Assembly: GCA_029531795.1 (NCBI GenBank)
Contig: JAPEIS010000006.1
Coordinates: 2,728,001 to 2,792,000 of the forward strand
Direction of reading: 5' to 3'
Length of the DNA: 64,000 nucleotides
Source of the DNA: Sclerotinia nivalis
Lineage: Eukaryota; Ascomycota; Leotiomycetes; Helotiales; Sclerotiniaceae
Numbering within the stretch: position 1 is the first letter of the stretch; each line of letters opens with the position of its first letter. A program made the position numbers and the translations under genes. Shown in pieces: positions 47,868-61,539 of the stretch. A model generated the notes under the pieces. It had not been told where the DNA came from, did not search any database, and was given only the letters and a program-made list of their open reading frames with translations.

Positions 47868-48275
47868 GTCGAATCTGGCGAATATTGTCATGAAAATCAA
47901 GGCAAATCCAATTACACAGTAAAAGAACTTCCACCGCCACTTGGTCATAGTCTTTTGAAGTTGGAACTCCATTTATATATGCATGAGGTGACATTAAAAA
48001 GTTAAACATATTGAGATAGGAAAACCGGTTGCTTCGCGGCGCAATAGCTGACGGCTGGTTCGTTCCTTTCCAGGAACACCAATAAAAATGGAAGTTTTGC
48101 ACACGTGTTTCTCGTGGTTTAGCCTGCATATTCACGAAGCCCACGTGCGAGCGAGATGGCAGTTTTCGGAGCTTTCTTTCAGAAAAAAAATTTCTTCTCT
48201 CTGGGAAACCATTTATCTCGCATTAATATATTCTGATTGCTTTGCGGGACACTCTCTATAGCGGAACGTACCAAA
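47868..48275. other. Upstream region of the phosphatase
   Basis: About 400 bp. Contains the in-frame upstream ATG (47972) of the phosphatase and its likely promoter, including a poly(A/T) stretch near 48185. No separate gene seen. Confidence 0.5.
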
Positions 48276-49610
48276 ATATAGACTATAATGCTCAATCAAT
48301 CTTCTCCGGCCTTGTAAAAGCTATCACAAACCCAAAGCTTTGCGTCTTCATAGTACTCTGCCCTGGTGGCAGCAAGAGTCCTATGAATTGCTCGCGCATA
48401 TTCATATGTTGCACAATTTTGTCTCGCCATACGGCGAATGCTTCCCAGGTCATTGCTACATTCTTCGCCGCGGAAGAAACAACCGCGCTATGTAATCTGG
48501 CTCCCCAAATGCTTCAACTCCATATCCTCAACCTCGACTGGTCGAATGGAAAGCGCAGAAAGCGACGCCTGGTGTCTTCCGGGACTCGGAAGTGATAACT
48601 TCGACCTTATGTCCAATGCGAGCTTGAATTTTCAGGGTTGCTCCTGGAAAAGCAATCTGCCACATAACCTCTGGCGTTGTAATCTCGGTCTCTCCTTCTG
48701 TGCCAGTAATCGTCCATCTAATGGTAGCTCCACTAGCCGTACCACAGTCACCTCGCAAAAGTTGACCAATTGCATGATGCCCATTGCGAGAGTACCAAAA
48801 TGTGATCGAGAAAGGTACCGGTATTTGGATGGTTTGGAATGAGCACTGTGCCATCTTTCGATAAAATATCAACTGTCGGGTGAGAATTTCGAAATGGCAT
48901 GGAGTTGCTTGAAATTCCCGAAGAGGTGAATGAATGAATCTAGGACTAGTGAGATGTCAGCACTTCAGTGATGTAAGAGGGGCGTCAGTTCAGAAATACA
49001 GTTTCCGTGAAAGATTGTAAGATTGTTTTCTCCAGTGTCTTTATTCATATAGTGTTTGATGGAATCGAAGACGTCGCGTCGCACCAGGGACATGAAAAAC
49101 CCAAGTGCTGTAGACAACATTCCAATTCTGCCACTGCTTATGAGCTTCTGAACCTTGACCTTCAACGAATTTGCGCGAGCTTGTGTTCTCACTATAGTCT
49201 TGACAATCTGCGACTTTGCCGAATCATCAAGCTCTTTGCTTTCGGCACGATCGGGGGCCAGAGGCCATTTGACGAATGCATCTTTTCCTACCGGAGTAGG
49301 CCGCTTGGTAAGTCCCTAACGTTTCGCAACAATGAGGGAGAACGCGACGAAGTTGACGTCAGAATCTAAAGTCATTTGTTCTGCGCTTCCGTATGCTTTG
49401 ACATCAGCAGCTAGTTTGTGAAAAGCCATTGAAGTTTTGGCAGATTCAACAATCGAGTTGGCGATGGCAATATTGCTGTATCGAAGAGATACGGGTGGAG
49501 CAGCCAAATGTGTTAACGCGCCCCCAAGTACCTGCGCCTGCTGGCTTGAAAGGGGGGGGCCCGACTCTGACGATACTGACCAAATGGGCGACATGTTTGT
49601 TGGATCTTGT
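48276..49610 (-). pseudogene. Gfo/Idh/MocA oxidoreductase (Gal80-like) pseudogene
   Basis: Minus-strand remnants line up with one Rossmann-fold oxidoreductase. From 49594: MSPIWSVSS (the normal GxGxxG is missing), then IANSIVESAKTSMAFHKL and VKAYGSAEQM, and SLIVAKR followed by TAG at 49316. Then in the same frame VGKDAFVKWPLAPDRAESK and VQKLISSGRIGMLSTALGF to a second stop at 48965. After a break, SHPTVDILSKDGTVLIPNH in one frame, then after a frameshift QLLRGDCGTASGATIRWTIT and TEGETEITTPEVMWQIAF (48.85-48.53 kb), another stop, and a C-terminal TWEAFAVWRD. The order and blocks match fungal NAD(P)-binding Gal80-like proteins. At least two nonsense codons and two frameshifts make it clearly dead. 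Composition resembles neighbours, so decay is ordinary rather than RIP. Confidence 0.75.
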
Positions 49611-51245
49611 TGGTGGTAATAGTGGAAGGTCTGTTCAATAAGGCAAAGATCAATGGGCTTGGGCATGAGTTTCGGAAAGCATGAAGATCTATAGATCACG
49701 TATTTCTACATCTCGAGAGCAATTGGGAAGCTCCACTGCAGCATAGAAAGTATTAGCTAGTGTCTCCAAAATTACGCATCTTTGCCGGAAGCTTCAATGA
49801 GGTGAAGCAATAGCAATCGCGATTTCGTCATCTTGGAATGCTGCCGCAGACTCCATTACTGTTCGTTCAAAAGAGTAAATAACGGTTTCCATAAACGTCA
49901 GAGTTATACTCCTGATGCCATGGTTCAAATACAGGTGACCGTATCAAGGATAATGGATTTACCTCGCATGTTGTGCGATGTATTGTGAATGAATATGGGA
50001 ATTTCTGTGGTGATTCTGGGGTAATTTTGGTGGTTGAGGGGAAATCAGATAAGGTGAACAGGAACTTCCGGCGCTAAGCATCCACTGTAATTGAAAGCAA
50101 ATCTACTTACTAGGTAAGTAACATTTTTACAACTTTCCGATACGATATTGAACTTTTGAATTGGTCTTACAAATGCAATTACAAATCCGAAATACGTTGT
50201 ACAAGCTGTACGTTTTATCATTCAAAATATATCGCATTTTATAATCTTTTTCTCCTCATCATTTCTTCTACCTTGCTTTGCATCATCTAGTATGTTATGC
50301 TATGCCTATATACCAACAAAGAGGTCCTTGTGCTGCAGGTAGGCATTCGAAAGCCCGTGTTGTAGTCACAAACCTCCGTTTGTGCGTGCTGTACTTTTAA
50401 GGACATTCAGGTGATTACAGTGAGGCCAAGAAAGTTTCTGCCACTATTCTCAGAAAAAGAACTCCATTGCAGGGTCAAAGACTAATGAGGTCTCTGCTTC
50501 AAGTTTGGGAATGGTCGTCAAGTACTCCAAGATGTAGTATTGTCAGAGTTCAATATGCAAGAGTCATTTTGAAGCTGTCAAATATATGGGCCGTATTGTT
50601 GGGACTTGATTGGCACATCGATCCTTTCCTCTTTCCAGGAAATGAAATGCCTACGGTTTCTGTTGGATCACTTCGGTGATACTATTCGCATAGTACTATT
50701 ATAGTATATTGTGTTATTCATTCTTGTGTTCTACTCTATGAAATAAGGGGGCTATTTATATTGAAGGGAAGAGGACTAGGTTCGCTAGTAGTACGGCTCC
50801 TTATGAGGTTGGTCACATGATATACCGACAAGTTTCAATGTGTCCGCACTACATTCACTTCTTGCTTCCCATCAGGTTCTCCTTTGGTCCCCAATTTTCT
50901 AACCATTCCACGTGACATCTATATTGTCTCGGCATCATCCGTGTCCGCCACGACTAGCCAAGGACGATCACTAGGCTAAGTCCACGTGGGTCTCACACTC
51001 ACGTCAATAGGGAGATGCTTCTTGTTGCACCTTCCCGAAATATGTTTGGGGCTGCACGAGAAAGTAAGTATACCTCCAAATATTGAACACTGTATCCTGA
51101 GTAAATATCGAATCGCATTTCGCACGTCCAACGGTAACATTTTGTGATATTGAAAGCATAATCCAGCCGTCTCTGGACCCGACATCAGACCTGGAACTTA
51201 TCCGCAACGCATCTAACATCGCTCCATCGTACCGCCCTGAATTGT
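49611..51245. other. Intergenic, no gene seen
   Basis: About 1.6 kb. Contains the 5' flank of the pseudogene and the promoter side of the PI-PLC-like gene. A G8 run lies at 49552, inside the pseudogene's start region. No RNA gene recognised. Confidence 0.5.
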
Positions 51246-52445
51246 ATGCGTTCAATCATCATGCTCGTTCCTATCGCCAGCGTTCTGCTTGTCTTGGAAT
51301 CATCATTTCGAGCTCATGCTTCTCCTATATCACGCCAGCCCACCTCATCAGATGTTTCGCTCCAAGACTTTGCCCTCCAGAAGCTCCTCAAAAATGCATC
51401 TCCAATATTTGGAAACTATGCGGACAATCATTTGAATACCTCGACATGGATGAGCAAGTACCCCGATTCCACAAAGCTCGTGCATATGAATATTCCGGGG
51501 ACTCACGATACCGCAACCTGGAACTATTCTCACTCCACTCAATCAGCACTATCTGGTGTTACATCATTGGGAAATCAAGCCCCTGATCCACCGGAATTTT
51601 ATCGCTGTCAGAATAACTCTATAATCGATATGCTTGATGCCGGGGTCCGAGTATTCGACCTGAGATTTGCGTTGGACGTTACCAACACCTCAATTGTGTT
51701 TTGGCATAGCCAAGCTCTTTTATCTCAAACCGCAACGTTGGATGATATACTTTTTGGTTATTATCACTGGCTCGATGATCATCCCACTGAAGTGGTTTTG
51801 TTGAGTCTTCAATATGAGGGTAGTACGACCGAATATGGATCAAATGATGCTGAAGCACAACTGAAGCTATTCAATACTCTCACATCACCCGCAGCAAAAC
51901 AGTATCTGGTCCAGACAAAAGATGAATTAGGAACTCTGGGCGAAGCGCGAGGAAGGATTATACTTCTTCGCCGCTTCGATCTGGATCATCGATCGGACTC
52001 TTACGAGAATGCTTTACCTGGTCTCCATTTCTCTCCCGCTCTTTGGATCGATAATTCTCCAGACATCAAACTCATCTATAATACTTCAAATAATGGCACA
52101 GCGTATATCGAGGACTACTATGAGCCTCAGACTCCATCTCTGTCCAACGCGACGGTGAATATTCAATGGAAGTACAACGCTACCACAGCACATTTGTTGA
52201 AAGCAGCGGATGAATCTCTAGCACCTGATGGTTTATGGTGGACTTGGACTAGTGGAGGACAACTCTCAGATGGTATCATTCCTGAGATGATGGCTATTGG
52301 GAATGGGACGTATACGCCAAATGGAGGCGTCAATCAAAAGCTGGTGACCTTTCTGAAAGGGATGAAGGGAAAGAGGTTGGGAATTGTAATGTTTGATTTT
52401 TTCGCGACACCTGGGGATTTGGTAGAGACTTTACTAAGTTTGTAA
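51246..52445 (+). CDS. Secreted PI-PLC X-domain-like phosphodiesterase
   Basis: Single exon, 399 aa. Residues 1-26 (MRSIIMLVPIASVLLVLESS, then FRAHASP) form a signal peptide. The PI-PLC X-like TIM-barrel core has MNIPGTHDTATWNY (His87, the first catalytic histidine), the DAGVRVFDLRFALD block (131-144) and IVFWHSQALL (His154, the second catalytic histidine), followed by DDILFGYYHWLDDHPTEVVLLSLQYE and IILLRRFDLDH. This is the fungal secreted PLC-like family; bacterial relatives cleave phosphatidylinositol or GPI. The substrate is not known and several NxS/T sites suit secretion. The start codon was chosen because the signal peptide begins there. The C-terminal GKRLGIVMFDFFATPGDLVET closes the barrel. 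Intact. Confidence 0.85.
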   Translation: MRSIIMLVPIASVLLVLESSFRAHASPISRQPTSSDVSLQDFALQKLLKNASPIFGNYADNHLNTSTWMSKYPDSTKLVHMNIPGTHDTATWNYSHSTQSALSGVTSLGNQAPDPPEFYRCQNNSIIDMLDAGVRVFDLRFALDVTNTSIVFWHSQALLSQTATLDDILFGYYHWLDDHPTEVVLLSLQYEGSTTEYGSNDAEAQLKLFNTLTSPAAKQYLVQTKDELGTLGEARGRIILLRRFDLDHRSDSYENALPGLHFSPALWIDNSPDIKLIYNTSNNGTAYIEDYYEPQTPSLSNATVNIQWKYNATTAHLLKAADESLAPDGLWWTWTSGGQLSDGIIPEMMAIGNGTYTPNGGVNQKLVTFLKGMKGKRLGIVMFDFFATPGDLVETLLSL

Positions 52446-55400
52446 ATAGAATATTCATTTGTTGCAAGATAGCATAATATCATCTAATTACCTATACCAT
52501 TCACTTCTTCTCATGGCTTTTGAGAATGGACTGTAAGTTCCTTCAGTCGTTTTCATGGGACTGGGTTATGTCCAAGTCCACCATTCTTCAAATCCTGTTC
52601 GATTCTCGACAATGCCAATCAGATGTACTTATTCTTTTTTTCTTGTGCTCACAGAGGAGCCCAAAATTCCTGCAGCTCCTCCAAACAAGTATCAACCGTT
52701 TCCTCTTTGTCTTTTCTCATCTGGAAACTCGACTGCAGAGTGAGGTGACTTCATTCATTCACGTACAAGCGTACATGTGTTATGAGTTTAACGTATCCCA
52801 CTATCCATTCGCGTAAACTATTGTACCAGCTTGCTGTAATCCATCGAAAAGTATTCTCTATATAAGCTCATGTCAATCCTCCTGTTCAGCTGGGAGAATA
52901 GGAGAGATATTTGGAAGAAGTCAAAAAAAGAAGTTACCGAGTCAATGTTGCTTTCAACGTTGCTTTTCATGAGAAGTATCCGGCCCGTCGAAGTAACGCA
53001 GTTTGGCTGAGTAACAACTTAAAGTGGCAACTCTAATGGCTTGGGATATCATAAGCAAATTTTTGTTGGGTGTCCAGATGGTCTATCGGGCCATTGATTT
53101 CATCTGAATGCCATAGATCTTCTGTCTCATTTGTTGTTTATCTGTTGCACGTCAGCGCTCCTAATTTTGCTCGTACTTTCTTTTATATAGAAAGTCTTCG
53201 GCGCAAGTTGTGTCACCAGCGATCCAACAACAAGAATCTCGATGGATTTCGGTCAAACGAAGATCCGCGCCTTCATTGTGATAAACGCGTGAAAGTACAC
53301 GGTGGATTACTTCCTCTCCGTTGGCAACAGGCAGGATGCATCTGAAAGAGAAAACCAAGATCATTAGTTTCAATGGCTGCTATGTGAATGAGAAAAATGG
53401 ATGAATGAATTAATGAATGAGAGGCCTGGAAAGGGACTTATACCCCTCCTCCGAGTGAAGCTATTGAACACATGCCAGCTTAAAAGTCAAGCCAAATTCA
53501 TTTATCTCTGTTCTTTAGATTAACTAATCAATCAATACATTCGTTTTAGAATAAACAGGGAGATAAGACAAAGTAAAAGACTCAAGCTCCTACCAGTATT
53601 CTCTAATGATATTTATTGGTGAGTACGGATTCAGCCATGGGAATAAGTGAAGAGACGTCACGTTCCACTAGAAAAATTTCCTTCTCTGAAGCTTTATGTT
53701 GGTTTCATAACTCTATCTTCTCCCAGCAATTCCAGTAAATGGACATGTTTAGAACGCAGCAGCAAAATTCATTGCAAGAGACGATTCTTAAACCTTCGGT
53801 AAGTGAGGGGTAAATTTACCCCGCACTTACGCTGAAGCCCCTGAAATATAGGCTTTGACTAACCGCCGTGACATTGGGTTCCGCAATTGTTATTTTCCAT
53901 ATAATATAACGATGGAGCCTGTTGGCAGCTGCGTATGAATGAGGTAGTGAAAGTCTGGTTGATTAAACCAAGGTGTTGCATCTTTCTTTTTATCTTTTAG
54001 AGAATTCCCTGCGAATTTTCTTCCCCTTGTCTCGTGGAACTCAATCAGCTAGTTTATAGCTAAATTATTCCAAGCAAATTTATACATCATAATAGAGATA
54101 AATTGACCCTATTGAATTGTATTCTTCTTCGGTGTGACTATCACGAAACCATATTTTTTTGGACAGGATTCCTTTTCTTAATTTGTTTGGCTTTAGTTGT
54201 GTTATGTGTAAGTGATGATGTTCCTCCTCGAATCACGCAGGACATTTGAACTAGAAAATGAGGCAACTTAGGACGTTGTAGGTAATAAGGGAAATCTCAT
54301 GCGCAAGTGAGAAATCTTATACAGCTAAACCTCGGGCATAGGATCTTTTGAGAAATACTCGTACATTTGGTGGATAATTCAAGAGCATGGAAGAACCTTG
54401 AGGAGTCTTTTATACTCAGGTAAGTAATCCAAATGAAAATGCAGTAGAAGTTCAGCAGTTCCCTGCCCAACACTCCCCACACTATGCCACCCCTTTAAAT
54501 CTTTATTTTAGTACGTAAATAGTATCAAATCTAGATCATGAAGGCACATACTAGACATGGAATGTTCCTCAACTGTACTAAATTGCAGCCCATTGAGTCC
54601 TCCTCTTCCTTTCTTCCTTTTCGGGTGAAATCGATCACGTAGCCTGTTGAAAGACTATACTTTGCCAAATTTGGACTTGTGATGACCATGATATTGATGA
54701 AATTCGGAGAGCATTTCTTTATGACAACAAGACTGTAAATTTTACATTTTCATCGTCGATTTGCCTGAAGGCTTGAAGATACGTGCTCATGATCTGCATT
54801 GAGAGCAAACTTCAAGAAACTCATTTTACCGTTATTTCAGGCACACGTAGTGTTTAAATGACATGAAGTAACATACAAAAGCAAATAGTTTTGAGAAGGG
54901 GGGAGCTGACTTCACCTCATATAGCAGAGTCTTGAAAGAAACAGATAAATAGATAATGAGAATTGAGAAGATCAAAGAGATATTTCGGAGATTTTTACAA
55001 GAAAATTAAACATGGGAAAAAGCAGCCGGAACTCCACATATAACGTATACAATCGTGGCAATTCCATCGCCATGCTATCATTTCCGAATTATCTTATTAA
55101 AGTAAATCCTCACAAACTCCCTCCTTCTCTCCCCTCCCAGCTTTCTCTTCCCGATATACTTATAAATCAATCTCAACTTTTAGATCAAATAAACAAATAC
55201 CACAACACGTCTAAGAACATGGTATAAGGAGAACATCATTAATACTAGTGGGAATCCTGCAAATTTCTAGACTATATCCTCATGACTTGGAGATTTTCAT
55301 ATCGGCATACCAATCTTCTCCCTTTGTCAAATCACATAGTGAGAGCAAGTTTTTTAATCACAATACAACTATTCTTGATCACCGATTTACTAATCTCGTT

Positions 55401-55469
55401 GCCATTCTCACCCAATCCTTCACTGAATAATATTCCTTCATCACCGTCCAAGTCTGGCAATACCTTTCC

Positions 55470-55492
55470 AAAAAAAAAAAAAAAAAAAAAAA
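55470..55492 (+). repeat. Poly(A) run of 23
   Basis: Homopolymer in gene-poor sequence; it may be a retroposed tail remnant or simple slippage. No gene body with matching features seen upstream. Confidence 0.95.
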
Positions 55493-58400
55493 GAAATCTA
55501 AAGAAAATCTAGAAGAGATTCAAAGACACGGCAGAAAACAAGAATGAGTGAACCTAGACTTCGCTTCTATCAATTTCTCCAGCTCCTAGTCGAACTTTGG
55601 CATGAGTTTCATGTTTGTTTGGTGCAGATATTTGGGGGGGAGGAGTGCAATATTTATAGATACGAAGATGAGAAGATGAGAGAAGAAGCGAGATAAGATG
55701 GAAAGCCTACGGATGTATTCCCGGGCAAAAAAAGAAAAAGAAAAGAAGATTGTGGATCTCGCCCACATACCAGACAATTTGGGAATCGTGGGTAAGGCGT
55801 TCAAGGAACTGTGAGTTATATAAGCCCCAAGTAGTGACAAGGAGAATGATTATTTTAATCACCATCCATGATTGCATCTTGCCGTTCCCCAACCCGGGGA
55901 CTTAATAGCAAAGCTTCTCGCCTTACTCAGATGCCAACTATATATACGCGTCCCCATCCCATCGTCAAATACTCCTCTACTCCTCATACCATTTAGTTAC
56001 AACCAAGGCACACGATTCAAGGAAAACCATTTCTCATTTCCGTTTCCCAACTTTCCGTCTAGGCCTCAACTCCCTCCTTCTCCTCACCGACTCAAAAAAC
56101 CAACGCCATACGCTGAAACTTGTCCGTTCGTCAATCACGGTGTTATTTCATTACTACCCACTCATCACTCATTACTCATCACTCAATCACATCCAGGACG
56201 TCTTATCATATCACATCATATCACATCATATGATCGCTTCTCTGTCACGCTACCTTCGCTTTTTCATATCTTCCCTTCTCATGACCAAAACAAGCAAACA
56301 TCCACAGCAAACAATACCACCGCTCTTCCTCGATCTGAAAGATATGTATATAGAGTAGTGCACAAGAACCCCGTACATCCGTACGTAATGAATTACTAGA
56401 GATGTAAGTAGCAGAAGCTGAAATATCATAAGCGCAGCATCAATTGTCGACGAAGAGGATTTGTGTATTTGTTAGAATGAAAAACGTTATGTACGGGAGA
56501 GAGTAGTTATTTTCATATTTTTATATTTTTATATCCTAGATTGGGGTTTGGTTAGCTGGGTGCGGGAGTGAGATGGAGTAGAGATATATCCTGCTATGGA
56601 GGCTGTGATAAATCATCAGGATTGTATTCCGCAAGTCTGGGAGTTATGGGATAGGGATACCCGTATTGAAATTTCTATGCAGATATAGAAAATCGTCTTG
56701 AGAACTTTGAAATTGATATTATGAGTGTACTTCTAGAATTATTCTGGAAGAACAGAAATGGAGAAAGGTATTTGGTTTACTTATGGGAAATACAAGGTCA
56801 GGTTTAAATACGCAAGAAATTCACAAGGAAAAGGAGTGCTGAGAATGTGAAGACATGAGGACCCTAGGGGATGGAAGATTGTGGTGAGATTGAGAGTGAT
56901 TGATTCTTTGGAGGTAGCGGGAGAGGGTATATTGGAACAAGAGTAGAAATTAATCATGAATATGTTAACAGTCTCTCGCTGCAGATATACAAGATCATCG
57001 CCATCACCATCGCCATCATTCCCACCCCAATCAACCTCAAAAACCCCAAAGAAACTAAAACTCCACTCCAAATTACTCATAGCACATTACCCTCTATATC
57101 CAAACCCCTCTCTCCCATCCCACCTACTATCTTCTCTTCTGCCAATGAGGTAAATATCCGATCATGATGTTTTATACCCCGACGTTGAAAATATATTATC
57201 AAGGTGTTTATGATGTATGTACGTGATGGCGAGGAGAAAGGTGAAGGGTGGAGAAAGGAGGGAGTACCCACTTTTCGTTGAGATTGGGGGGATGGATTTT
57301 TGAAAGTGGTTGGGATTAAATGCTGTGTGTACTGGGATTTTGTGGGGAGTGGGAAGAGCATTAAAAGGACAGCTAGAACACTCGAACTTTTGACATCACA
57401 TCATACTATTAGAATAGAATATCAGATTATAAGGAGATCGACGAGACGATGTAAACAGCTCAGTGTATATATTCAAAGTGTTATGATTAGTACCAAGATC
57501 CAATCGTCAAAGGAGGGGAGATATATGTTTTACGAAAAGTGGATTAAGAACAAAAGGATCCAAAGACGGTGATGTATAATAATATGATTGCTGTCACTAG
57601 CTACTAATTATCAGGGAGCAAATCATGGACGGCGAGAAATAGAAAGAGATAACGATGTTAATATTCAACCAAAGCAGAACTAGAAGGAAAGTTTGAGTCG
57701 CCGACGACGAAAAGATACCACGCATGACAACCAACCCACTAAGGCATTTACAAACCCTTGAGACTCTTCCACGCCGAGCAAATCTTGTTTGAGGCTTCAT
57801 GGTGTGTTAGTGGGAGAATATATATGACCTTTGTTTCCAAAACAACATTCAAATCGCAGGCGTAAGGGGGTTCAAACGGAGGGCTAGGTTAGTCAAGGAC
57901 AAATTCTCTCGTCCTGATTGCGGCAGCAGACTGATACATGACGGGACAATCCATCGACATCTCTAAATGAATAAGAAATCGATGCCAGGAGAAGGGGCAC
58001 GAAGTCTACCTTGTCATGAAAGATTAAACTACACCCAAGGTACTTCCAAAAACTCCCTAACATTCACATGTTCACCGGCCTTAGACGACCTTTTCTAAAC
58101 ATGATCTTCACCAGGGCATGGATGCATCGGAGATGAGACTCCAATAGCCAAGGATCCTAGAAATTGCACGTTCGCTGTCCATACCTTGAAAATGGTCATC
58201 GCAGATTGCATGGTCATATCAGGATCACTAGTCCGGTAGACGTCACAATCGAGACGGAAACCATAGCCAAATCTTCACAAAATGCTTACTCGCGGGAAGC
58301 CCCTAATTTCTCACCCATACCCAAGAGACACGCGGGGGATTTAGGAACGGGACGCTCAAAATATCCCGATAAGCGGACACTATGGTGCCGGATCGACCCT

Positions 58401-59592
58401 TTAAAGTCCAAAAGTATAATCTGGAAACCAAAAAGATTTCCGCGGTTACCACCATCTCCAAGTTTAAACTCAGGTCTGTCCCAGACTCAACATCCATTTG
58501 GCCAAAAATCCATGACGATCAAACCAAGAAACTCCCAACTAAGGAACCATTCCATTCATCGGGCCTTTTCGATTATCCGGATCCGGGGTACATGACCAAA
58601 TGTGGAGGAAATCTGGGGACCCCAAGCAAACAACGTAGGCGCCAACAAGTATGAAGACCGCTGAGCCCCATACATGACCAATAAGGAATCAGGACAAGGT
58701 TCGGAACAGTACCGAGGAGGTCATTGAGTGCCGATGTCTGTACTGATGTAGATGGAAGGACCAAAACACCGAGGTATGTCTGATGATGTGGTGGTACAAG
58801 TGAGTAAGTTTGTGGGGTAAAAGGTTAAGGTCGAGTGTAATATCATACCATCCAAAATTTTCAATGGTATACGACTTTCAGGTCTAGAATTATGCGAACA
58901 GGAGGCGTGAGAGGGCGCGAGAGGCGTGATTCGGAGGTATTGTGGAGATGAAAGATCTTTTTAGCATGCCACTATCTCCAGATTTTGATCTCCGTGAAAA
59001 AGCTTATTATTATCAGACTAATGATATGGTCTCCTGATAAAAAGTCAGGAGAATTTAGCTATGTAGAATGATTAATCGTTTTGATAATCCAATGTTGGTC
59101 TGGAGAACAAAAACTCTTTGTTGGCGGATTCAGGAACAACGGCGCATGACTATAGATTTGATGTGTGAAGTAAACGAATGAAATGTTAGGGAAGAAGTTA
59201 TTCCGTCCGTTGTTGTCAGCTTTCTATCACATGTACTCATATGTAGTGGAAAAAGGAAATAATGAAGATATACACGTGAGGTGAGGAACGTTATTCATGT
59301 CATCCATACTATGGTAAAAATTGGAGACGGATCAGAATTTTCTCAGCTAAAAAGCAACTAACTGTAGATGTGTTATGAATGAAATGTAGATGACTGCATT
59401 GCATTGTTCAAAATGATGATAATGACGTTAAAAATCCAGATCATCCAGATCATCCAGATCATGAGGCTCGTGGAAGTCTGTGCTCTGGAAGGTTGATTGT
59501 GAAAAGTTCTTCTCCGCATTATGGAATGTTCTCCGCATTCTTCCTTTTTGGAAAAGCATGAGTTTCGGTCCTTCTCTTCCATTTGTTCGGGT

Positions 59593-59628
59593 TGTGTGTG
59601 TGTGTGTGTGTGTGTGGATGTGTGTGTG
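59593..59628 (+). repeat. TG dinucleotide microsatellite
   Basis: About 12 TG units, an interruption, then four more, followed by further TG-rich sequence to about 59660. Confidence 0.95.
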
Positions 59629-60301
59629 ATAACCAGATGTGTGTGTTGTGTGTTGTGTTGCAAGATGCATCCATTGCCTACTTGCCGTGGTATGCCGTGA
59701 ATTGGGTTGGGATATCCGAATAAATCATGTGATACTTTGGTAGGACTTGGAGAAGAGTTTTAATTTTATACTTCGGTTTACCACTTTACCAAACTCTCTC
59801 TTGAATATGGCTCATACCGCATTCGGCGGATATAATGAATTGAGTTATTGTCGGCGACTTGACGGGTAATTCAAAATCCAGACCGAAAGATTTTCATCCC
59901 GTCCCCATCGCATTGATCACACCTTTAAACTTTTTCTCTTTTTTTCTTTTTTCACATCTCCAATTTTTATGTCCAGCTCAGACTGAAACAAACTCAGAAT
60001 TCTAAATGGGTTGGTGTCACTCGTGTCATCTGTACATGCACTGGAGTTAGTCTGAAATGATTTATGCTATAGAGTTTAGTGATTTGGATAAAGATGTTCC
60101 GGTGAATGAGAATGAGGAAGAATTGAGTGACGATCCTTTTTTTTATTAAAAATAAAATGGTGCCTGATTCGTGTGATGTGTGATGTTTTCCCGAGTGTGA
60201 TGTTTTCCCGAGCATGATGGTGATACAAGAGTCATAGTGCTTTATCATGCGTCTGGGAATTTGGTGCATATCCAACTGCACAATGTATTGGTTGAATAGT
60301 A

Positions 60302-60343
60302 CGAAATATCGAAATGTGGAAATGTCGAAATGTCGAAATGTCG
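60302..60343 (+). repeat. CGAAATGT-type short tandem repeat
   Basis: Imperfect GAAATGTC/GAAATGTG units, about four in a row. Confidence 0.85.
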
Positions 60344-61125
60344 TACAAAAAAAGAATTACTAGAAATAGTAACATTTTTACTTTTGCTGTCTTTTGTACT
60401 GTGCTCTGTACAACCGTATTCCCTAACACAACACAAAAGCAAATTCATGAATTCCAATGACTTTTCAAGGAGGACCGTGAGGAAATATACGTGAAGTGGC
60501 TTGACTTGGCCGTGGTCGGCACCTTTATAAGGTTCATTTACAAGTAACCTCGGTACATGCTGTACAGCAGAATAGCATATTATAGATTATTATAGATCGA
60601 TTGATTAACTGAAAGAATCCTTACGTACAATACAATATTGTTGTGCAGTTATGATCGATCTATCGAGATTCGAGGGATCTCCAATCCCGTCACCTCATGC
60701 TTTCTACTAGGTAGTCGCTTTCCATCCCGATAAAACGGGACGATGTGACTTTAGTGACAACTCGACAACTTTTGAAATGGTATGGTGAGAATGGCAAGGG
60801 CCAGGGCCAAACCGATCAGCAGCCTTCTCAAATGAAATAGAAGACGCGAAGAATTCTTGGCAACTCACTCATTCATTGATTTGATGCAGAAAAAGTTCAG
60901 ATCGGTTATGTCGCCTGAATTCACCATAAGAGGTAAAGAAACATTAACAAGGATTTTATCCATGCAGTTTTAGGGTATATATCTGCATTAGTCTTCATCT
61001 CCGTGCGAGTGACGATTAGACTTCGGAGAAATATACAAATGAAGACTTGGTAAATCTCGGGGTGGGCAAAAGGAAGCGTAGAGTAATAAATTTAGGAAAA
61101 GGGTCGGTTTGGTTGAATGATTGGA

Positions 61126-61195
61126 TGGATGAATTTGATGGATTTGATGGATGATTGGGATGATTGGGATGATGTATGTATGGATGGATGAAGGG
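61126..61195 (+). repeat. GGATGATT/GGATGGAT degenerate tandem repeat
   Basis: Repeated GGATGAAT, GATGGATT and GATGATTG units over about 70 bp. Confidence 0.8.
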
Positions 61196-61539
61196 ATCGG
61201 ATTAATTAATTGATCGTTTTTGACAAAAGATGAAATACTGAAAGATTTGGTAGAGTCTGAGAAAGGGTCTGGTAAGTATGGGGAGTTATGAATACTGGTA
61301 ACGGATTAACGTACAGAAATCCATTAACATCTCCAGGATAGAAAGAAATAAACAAATAAACCAAGCTGGTACGGACATTACCATTTTATGCCGTAGTAGT
61401 ACTTGTCAGCTTTCTCCTTTCCTCTTTTAGCAGAACAGCTCTGAGAGGAAGAAATAGTTGGACGAGTCAATCTTGTGGCGTCGATAATTCGTAAAGATGA
61501 CTTGATTGAATTGAATGAGGGTTTTGGCGTGCTTTGATA

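Noticed and set aside
58164..58654. Two overlapping plus-strand frames of 143 and 90 codons
   Set aside because: Neither has motifs or splice signals; composition alone is not enough.
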